64,000 nt of DNA from Plazaster borealis (Eukaryota > Echinodermata > Asteroidea > Forcipulatida > Labidiasteridae), in contig CM037463.1 of the NCBI GenBank assembly GCA_021014325.1, forward strand, positions 7,075,001-7,139,000. Reading direction: 5' to 3'. The position numbers and the translations under genes were made by a program. Shown one piece after another: positions 35,701-44,700 of this stretch (the first letter of the stretch is position 1; each line of letters opens with the position of its first letter). The notes under the pieces are model-generated. The model had not been told where the DNA came from and ran no database searches. It saw nothing but the letters and a program-made list of their open reading frames with translations.

Positions 35701-38700
35701 ATAGAGGTAATTTTGGGCGTCTGACCTACTAAAGAATGATCAAACAAGTAACCAAATCTCGTTTCATTTCAAGTTAGAGGTGAAATTATTACAGTACAGA
35801 TCACCTTGAGGAAAATTGTGCTTAAATTGACTGCCTTTTACATGAAACAGATAGCTGAATTTAAAGCAAGATTTTTCAGGAAATCCATGTGAAAAAAACC
35901 CCATAAAACTATCAAGATGTATCACATGAGCACGATAACTCGTTGCAAAAACTCTGCTGATGACAAACCTGTTTAATTAGCTATTTTTTTCTTTTTGTAA
36001 AGCGCTTCTGGATATATGTGTGATCACTGTATAACAACTGTATAAGTTTCTTTGTCATTTTTGGGCAAATAAGCAGCCCATTTAAACGTTGCCAGGGTTC
36101 TGTAACTGTGTGGTATTCTCATGATGTATTTTTTTTTTTTTTTTGCCGAAATGTATCCGTATCGGCACGCAAATCACAAAAAGCTCGTGCATGGGGAAAA
36201 AACTGGCGACATCCAAGTGAAACTGAAATATTGTTTTGTAGGGCTTTTCAAGATAAACACCATGTAGAAAACAATCTGAAGACCTTGTTTCAATCCAGAA
36301 TGCCCCACAGTGTTGAAAAAAAACCTGGGGAAAACCCTGGTCGCGTTATTCTATTTCGCACGAATTTAAAAAAAGCTCCTTAAAACAATCTTTCCATTTC
36401 ACTTGGAAGCGATTGTTCTTTTGCCTCATGCAATTAAAGCAGATAAATATTAAATTTAACAATCCACTCAAACACTATTCAAAATCACGGCACCATTTCA
36501 CTGAAATCTCTAGTTATGCCTACTCTGCTAAATTGAATGACGATTTCACATGGCTGAAATGAACGCCTTACAAGTTAATTGAACGCTACAGAAATTAGCA
36601 CGCCTCAAATTGAAATTGCATGAAGGTTTCATCAAAAGCGGCAAAATCCCTTTAATATGAAAGCATGAATGCAGTTTGTTTACATTTTTATACAATGATT
36701 TATTTTTGTACATTCTTTGCTAAAACCCAAAGCTGTACCATACTTTCGGTATATCTTTGACAAAGTTCTCATTTCATGTCTATTCTTATCATTTTTTTAG
36801 GGGAAAATAATATTGTAATAATTATTTGAAGTTAATGAGGAATTATCCATTCATGTCAAGACATACTGACACACGAATGAGTTGTTTCTCTAATAACACC
36901 AAGACAGCAAGAGGATTCATCTTACTTCAAGTACTAAAATAAAACATTTTTCTAAAATCCAGAACTGGAACTCGGATTTTCTAACTGTGCCCCAAAAGCA
37001 TTGCTATGTTGTAAACGAACAATATCTTTAAAATACTGGGGAACATATCTGGTGGATGAAATAAACGCACTGAAGCAACCCAGAGCAGGTGACAATTAAC
37101 TTTTTGATCGGCCATCCGCTGGGTTCTTCAAAAAGGGAAGTAAAATAAAGCCTACTGCTCCGATGATTGTGAATGCGTGGAAAAATCTCAAGGGGCGGGA
37201 TGGAATGGAGGAATGGAGAATTTTATGTAGACTTTCTGGATTAAAAAAACCTGCCTGCTTTGACTTTGAGGTTACAAAATGTCAAAGTAATTTATCATCA
37301 TCGCGGGGAGTGTACAATGCACATTGGCGACGAGTGTGAAACATTTCCATTCATTTCTACACTCTCACATTAATGTTCCTGACAAACATCCCCACGGGAT
37401 GTCCTCTGTGCGGGGACAGGGAACATTATTTCCCCTGGGTGGCCCGCCCTGTAATTTATTTTAGAAGGGGACGTCTTGTTTTTGCAAGGTGTGTCTGAGG
37501 GGACGTGCGGATGATTATGGCAGCTGGGTTTGAGTGGTCATGTGACCCCGCCGTGACGCAACTACGGGCCCCGACGCTCATGTTTTGATAGTCAGCCGAC
37601 CGGGTGTCCGTGTTTGATGTGTTCTTTTGAGGATGCATACCGAGGTTCCGTGAGCATCCAGAGATGGTTTGGAATTTCGTTTCCGATTGTATCAATGATT
37701 AATAATAGTTCATTAGAGACGTGATGACACGGGGATTTAAATTCTGAAAAAGCGAAGAGACTAGAGAACAGGAGCGGTTATTAAAGAGGGGCTATCATGA
37801 ATTTGATTATTTATTTATATTTATTTATTTATTTATTTATATTCTGTGAAGAATCTAAAATCGTTGTATGAACAAAAAAAGCTAACATTTAAAGTGAGAA
37901 CAACTCCAACAATGCTGTAGGGTGTTGAGCCTTGGGTGTACCAGAATACCCAGGGCCCAATTTCATACAGAGCTGCTTAAGCAGAAAATATTGCTTAACA
38001 ATTTTCTGCTAAGCAAAACTGAGCAGGATACTGGTCACAGATGGTACATGTGAAATGGTATGTTCAATGGCGGGTCACCTTATTCTAGTAAGCATAATTC
38101 TGTTGTGCTTTGCCCGCAGCTCTAAGAAATTGTTCCCAGGTTGTAAAACTGCATCTAACCCCCCACAGTATTATTTATTACAACAGACGTAGACTGTAAT
38201 GTAAGGATTGATTTCATGTACATGTACTTGAGCTTTCTATATGCCTGGCTAGCTGCACGACGCAAGTGGCCATTGAGTTAAGACCCCTGGCTACATATAG
38301 CTCCATGGCAAGACCATGATCCAGTTTCGGAAAATATTGCCAACCAAAATTATTCCCTCAAAAAAACTTAGAGTGGCACCAGTCATTACAACATCAAAAT
38401 ATGTGGGCTTTCGGCTGGTAACCCGTTTCATGAAGTTGGGCCGCATATTGCCAAGTCCAAATTGGTATCTGCAGCTATTGCTCTGTTGCTATATGTCTTT
38501 TTTACAGACATTGTCATGGTAAATGTGCCACCAGTGTGTCTGACCTGGTTCCTCCTATCAGGGCGTTTGAGCGTGAAACTAGACTTTCTGCTTGTTCTCA
38601 CCCATAACACTCTTGTGTCGCTGTAATGTACAACGAAGAAAGAGCCGCTCCAACAGCTTTATTCCGCATACTGCATCTCTTAGGAACTCCTTGCCTGGTG

Positions 38701-41700
38701 CATGTTTCCCTCCATCCTACAATCTAGACTGTTTTAAGAGGAATATCAATTCCTACCTTCAGCTCCCCCGAGTTATTTTCATCTTTAATATTTTCTTCTT
38801 GTAGCCCCTTACCAAGAGTGGCTTTTTTAATAGCCTTGTTCGGAGCGAACTTGCATAAAATTTGTATTTGTTTAAAAGCCTATGCTTCACAGCATGTGGA
38901 CAGGGTGACAGCCATGGCCGAAGCGTTACAACCAGTTCCAACAAAGCCTCAATAGGTCACAAACCCACACCCTGAACAATAATCTCTACTCCTATGCACA
39001 TGGGATCCTGCACTTGGTCAAAGAGTAGACCTTAAACAGCTCCCAAGACGCGGACAATTACAAATCACTTTATATCTTGGCTCTGAGTTGTCCCTACGTC
39101 AGTCCTCACTAACCCAATCTGATGTGTGTGTGGTCTTGGGGCAACATTATCCAGATTTGATTCTACCTCCATGGGTTTATTTCTATCATCAGACAAATAG
39201 GGGTAATGTATAGCATTGAAATGATAGATGTATCTCGGATGCTCATATTTTACACCACACACTGGGGATAAAAAGGGGATAAAAAGTGATATCCTTTTCC
39301 ATAACCGCAGTACTTAGAAGTGAAAAGTTTCTCAAAGGCAAGAATGCAAAAGTGTTAAAGGGAAAGTACAGTGTTGGTTTTTGGAAGTCCCATCCTCAAG
39401 ATTTAAATAAACATCACATCGATTGGTGGTCAAGTTTAAAGGGATTGTATACATTTGGTAATTCGAACCCAATGTTTGTTTCGTTGTAGATATATACCAT
39501 AAAAGTAACCTGTGAAAATATCATTTCAAAAGGTGGTAGCGTTTTTGAGATATTGCCGAAAATCTTGAGCGGTTATGTCCACGCAGGAAGAATAATCTGT
39601 TATTGGAATACACTATCTGCGAAACGTTACTACAGTAACACTCGTAGTAACACTCCTCAGATTCAAATTTTTGGAGATAAGAAAGTGATATGTTTTTCCA
39701 TAAATGCAGTACTTCAAAGTGAAAAGTTTCTCAAAATGCATTACACTATCCAAAGCTGCTGTACTTCTTACCAAGTAAGTTTTTATTGCCATTAATTTTC
39801 AGAGTCATTACCAAACATATACACTACAGACCCTTTAAAGCAGTAGACGAAATAGACCTTACGCACATGAGTGAGTACGGCGCCCTCGACAAGAGGTTAA
39901 AGAAGGTTGCGCGTTGGCCCATCCTTTGCGCCGTGCGAGGATTGGTACTGGTTTGAACTTGATTTTCAGTGAGCTTTCAGATTGAAAATAATCCATTTAT
40001 ATTTTGACAATTAACAATCCACTGTCTTTAAAAAAGGTTTTGGTACAATATTATTCATTACCAGAGACTCAAATTGTTTATAAGCCCTGCTTGGTTTCAA
40101 GTTGGTTTTGTATGTAGCCCTACAACACCAAGTTCCAGAAAGCATGTTCCAGAAAGCATTTCAATTTAAACTGCTCCCATATTTAAGTTTGTCTTCAAGT
40201 TGGCCAGCATTTTCACAGGTCCTCATCTTTACATTGGTTTCCTTTTCAGCTCGCAGCCAGTGACTTACATTAGATGCCCATGTTTGTTCATTGACTTTCA
40301 AGAGCAATGACATCATCATAAAGTCTAATCTTTGAGAACCTTGCAAATTTGTGAGCTTCAGAACCTGTATGACATTTAACCACTTACGAGAGTTAAACGC
40401 TTTAAAAACTACTCCCGATTTCACCTTAGGGGTCGAACCAGTAAACTCACACCTCATTAATAGCTCTGAACTCCCAATCTGATGTGACCTCCCCTGTGAC
40501 CTTTAAGTGCCACCGGGTCAGAGGTCAGACCAACTGAACGCATTATGCCCTTCAGCCCAAGTATAAGTTACATCAGACCTCAGGGTTAAAAACAAATCGG
40601 TGAAGGAAGCCTTGGTTTTCTTACAAAAGATCTGTCATCTAAAAGGAGAACGAAAACAATCCTGTTACCGCAGGTTTTCTGCTCAATTTGACCGATTCTG
40701 CCACAAGCTCTCACGGGAGGGAGGGGGGACGGGACACGGACCCTGTGGGTTTGTTGATACATCAGGTACTCTTGCTGGATCCCAGTCCCAATCCCCCTTT
40801 TTATCCGCTCTCTGAATGTCTGACAACTCCAGTAATCATAACAATGAATTCCTCTGCAAGGTTTATTTTCAGAAGGGCTTTGGAATGGAGAGTGTATGTA
40901 CATTATATAGATTTCAATTGGACGGTGTGAGCGGGATTCCGTTCGTGACATTTGGCACGGAACAAAAAACCAACGAAGATGTTAACCCTTTTTTGACCAT
41001 GAGTTTTCTTGTTATTGTAAAATCATTACTACACATGTATATGCCCAAACTAATGTCTTGTGACAATTTCCAAGTGAAAGTATCTTGACAGAAAAAAAGA
41101 CAAACAAGCAATTTTGTTTATCTATTTTACAAGTGTTTGATAGTACACAGACATCATGTTTATCACCATGGAAAATGCATGATAGAAATTCCATTGTTGG
41201 GAAATGACCAGCATTACACTTCCCACTTGAGATCACACAGTGATACGTCGGCCATCTTTACGAGCAGTTATACATAATCTGTTAACGCACACCTATGCAT
41301 TTTGCGTAAATACTGCATGCGGCACGTGGGGGTTTTGCTATTAATGCCTGTACTGATTGGTCGGTGAACCACTGGGGGGTTAGAACACTTGACGCCGCTC
41401 AAAGCCAAACCCAAGTTGCTTGTAAAGATGGCGTCTATCTGAAACTGTCTATTGCCTTTTGAGTGAATGGAACTGGGTTAATGTGTCTATTTGTGGTAGG
41501 TATTGGTTCACGGTTGCAGCAGCTATAATGTCTCTCAACTCAATGGACATGACACATCTAGATCAATAATCATGTAAACTGCACATAATTTACAATCCTT
41601 TTCTTTGAGGTCACTAAAGTTTGCTTGATCGATTTTTCACCGAAAGAAAAAAAATTACGGGTACATATATACTTTTTTCTCTGAACAAAATTTTAAGAGA

Positions 41701-44700
41701 TGAGGGTGTTTCAAAATGGAGATTTTTATTTTATTGTGCACAATGATATGGTTTCCCAAGATGCATTGCGGTATATTTTCAAGATGGCCACCGCCGCGGC
41801 GATTGTGCACAATGATATGTTCACATTGGTCAAACTCACCTGAACGCCGTGCCATGGGATCGGTCGATTTTCTTATTCAGCTCGGCTATGACGCTGTGTA
41901 ACTCTGTGATTCTCTCCTCATATCTGATGGCTTGCTGGTCTAACCTGTCCTCGTTTTCACGCAGTAATCGCGATCGTTCAACCTGGAAGAGGAACAACGT
42001 CCAAGTAAAATTAGCAAATTGGTACAGAATCTGTCTCATTTTTGTTTAAACTATTCAACCTGGAACTGCCTGACCAGGGATCGCACCTAAAGGATCACAA
42101 AACAACCCGGGAAGCGGCAATACGGGGATCACCTGAAGGGGATGCGACCTTTCTTTGTTCACCCAAAATTGGTTTAAAAATTTGCTTTGGTTTATTGCTT
42201 GGTATTTGAAGAACAAAAATAATACTAAAGTACACATAAACAAGGGTAAAATCCCCACATTGTCACAGAGTTAAAACGTCATGATGTTCTGTGAGAATCA
42301 AGCTATGGACCACTCTGCAGGTGTCGACTGCTACGCTTTTTTCGTTTGTACCACATCCATCTTTGAGTTTCTGACTATATTTGTACCACTGTAGTACAGC
42401 CTAGAAAATCACAAGTCACAGGCCTAAACCTAGATGAAGGCCACCAAGGCCATGTCCTCTGTTGCCCTTGTCTTACCCTTTCAAAAGTTTCCTGTAGACT
42501 TTTTAAAGTTTTTGCAATGGAAGCAGCCTTTAACAAAATGAAAATGGCCTTGCCCTCACAAAGATGAATTTCCCGGGCCGGTGTCGATTTTAATATTGAA
42601 GGACCACAACAAGATTCACATCGAGCAAAGTTACTAAACGAGCACAAGTGGAACATGGAATAGCCACGGATGGCCCTTAAAGTTTTCAATGACTAGCCAG
42701 CAGGACCAGTTAGCTTGTCATTTCACTACACCACCAGCTTTTTCACTAGTCTATATTTCATACGAAATAGTGATGCTTTTCAATACTGAACTGGCCAGTC
42801 GGACCACTTGGAGAGAATATTGACTGGACCTGAGGTGTTTTAAAACTAGCATTTGGCCAGCGGACCACTGTTATTGGAGAATGCCCGACGGCCGATTGGT
42901 ATGTTGGGACTATTGCTAACTGGTGGGAAACAGAGGTACTACAGTAGTCCTGTATTCCACGCATGCGAGTGGGATAACAAATTTGTCTTCAAGCAAACTT
43001 GACGCGTGCAGTAAAGGTGCAACACGCGGAGTAAGAACGGCCAAATTAAGCAGTGGTGTGATATGAACCGTATATTTATCACAATGTTGTTGCCATGGAT
43101 TCAGAATCTAGGATTCAAGTTTGCTTGAAGATAACACCTGATATATATTAATGGTACTTATTTTGTTATGGTGGTGATGTGGACGGCGTCACTTTACCGG
43201 AATTCTACTTAAACAATTCCAATGTCTAGTTATGCCTTGCAAATTCAAATCAACCCTATAAAAACCCATTTAATTGAGACTACTACTAGATAGAAATGTC
43301 ATACTCCTCAAGGACGTTATAAAAACACAAGCGGAAATGAAGCTCAACACCTCGGTGTCGGAGACTGCAGATCCTCTACTAAGAGCTAAAATGGCCAGCA
43401 GTTTCACCCTCTGTAATTACATGTACTTCCGCTAATAACAAGGCTGTATACCTCTCCGTTTCCCTATACAGACAGTGAATTCCAATGGAGACCGCGTTCA
43501 GGGGATGTATACACAGGTAGTCAGTTTTTCTCTGGATTGTAATGACATTGGTATGCCTTTAGGCAGGGAGTGCATTAAGTGACACCTATTGGAATGTCAT
43601 TACTCATCATACTAACGAACTCATATAGCCTTCAGCTCTGCTTAACAAGGGCAACCATACCCCCCCCATGTTGTTTGAAAAATAATAAATGGGGGGGATG
43701 GGAGGTTATGGTAAAGTAAACCACAATATTGCCTTGATCGATGTCCCTAAAAATACTTGTTAGTTTTCGGACGGAAATCTAGAAAAATATACCCACCTGC
43801 ATTTTTCCAACTTGTGGATTGAGTTTCTATAATGTGGAGGGAAGGGAAAAAAATCCATACGCTGAAATGAAGTTGGAGGAAACATGATTCTGTAGCAGCA
43901 CGGTGCCAGAGTGACAGAGGGCCCCCCCCCCCAAGACGTTGTTGGAGGGGAAGATGCGAGTCGGTTTGTCTGTTCTCTGTTGACATTTGGCGATCAGTTC
44001 TCGGCACGGCGATACTCTTGATGCATTTTAATTGTGGGCTGAGAGAAACTCTCCTCAATTGCCTCGACATATTTCACACGCCTCAGCCGCGGCTAAAGAT
44101 CCCCCCTTTTTTTAATTCTATTCTGGGGCAAGCGGAAATGGTCGGCGTGATTAGCTCTTCGTGGTTCTTGTGCTAGATGCTTCTTGGTGGATGGCATAAA
44201 GGAATATGGATGGATTCGCCACACACTGTTTCGTGCGCCTGGATAATTCCGTAATATGAAGAGATGCGGAAGAATGCAAGGTGATGGATATCACATGTTG
44301 GTCGGTATGCAGTTATTATTGATTGCAAAGTGCATGTACACAGATTTCACAAACAGGAAACGGACTGACGTATTCAAATTTGATGCGAGTACAATAATTG
44401 TTTTCTTCTTTTTCAACGAGTACAATCCAGCTGCTCATCAAGGTATACAAAAAAACGCGACAAAAAATTAATTAACAAGTAATACCGCAACCTTTGAAAG
44501 TAGAATGGAGTGGGTGATAATACATATAATACATGTAGTATAATTCTCGGCGTATACGCCTGCCACCTGGTGTATAAGCCAAAGGAAACCTTTTGAGGGC
44601 AAAAGTCAACGCACGCAGAAGATTATGGTACATATTTTGCATTGCAATATTTCCTGTTGATGAGCAGTTTCTATGAATACAAATTTGTGCATCAAGTGAA

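Larger units (their letters stand above)
34085..41839 (-). other. MCC intron between window exons 2 and 3
   Basis: 7.8 kb. AT-rich and homopolymer tracts (34320-34450), a degraded family I MITE, a GC-richer island (37370-37700), family C and family A MITEs, and a LINE RT fragment (38505-38770). The last 140 bp before exon 2 contain a repeated ATTGTGCACAATGATATG (41735 and 41801) and a CAAGATGGCC site. Confidence 0.55.

Noticed and set aside
43747..44070. 107-codon minus-strand ORF starting MSRQLRRVSLS, ending near a donor at 43799
   Set aside because: Joining its donor to MCC window exon 2 would break the frame, it contains poly-Gly from a poly-C run, and no homology is apparent. It could at most be an untranslated alternative first exon.
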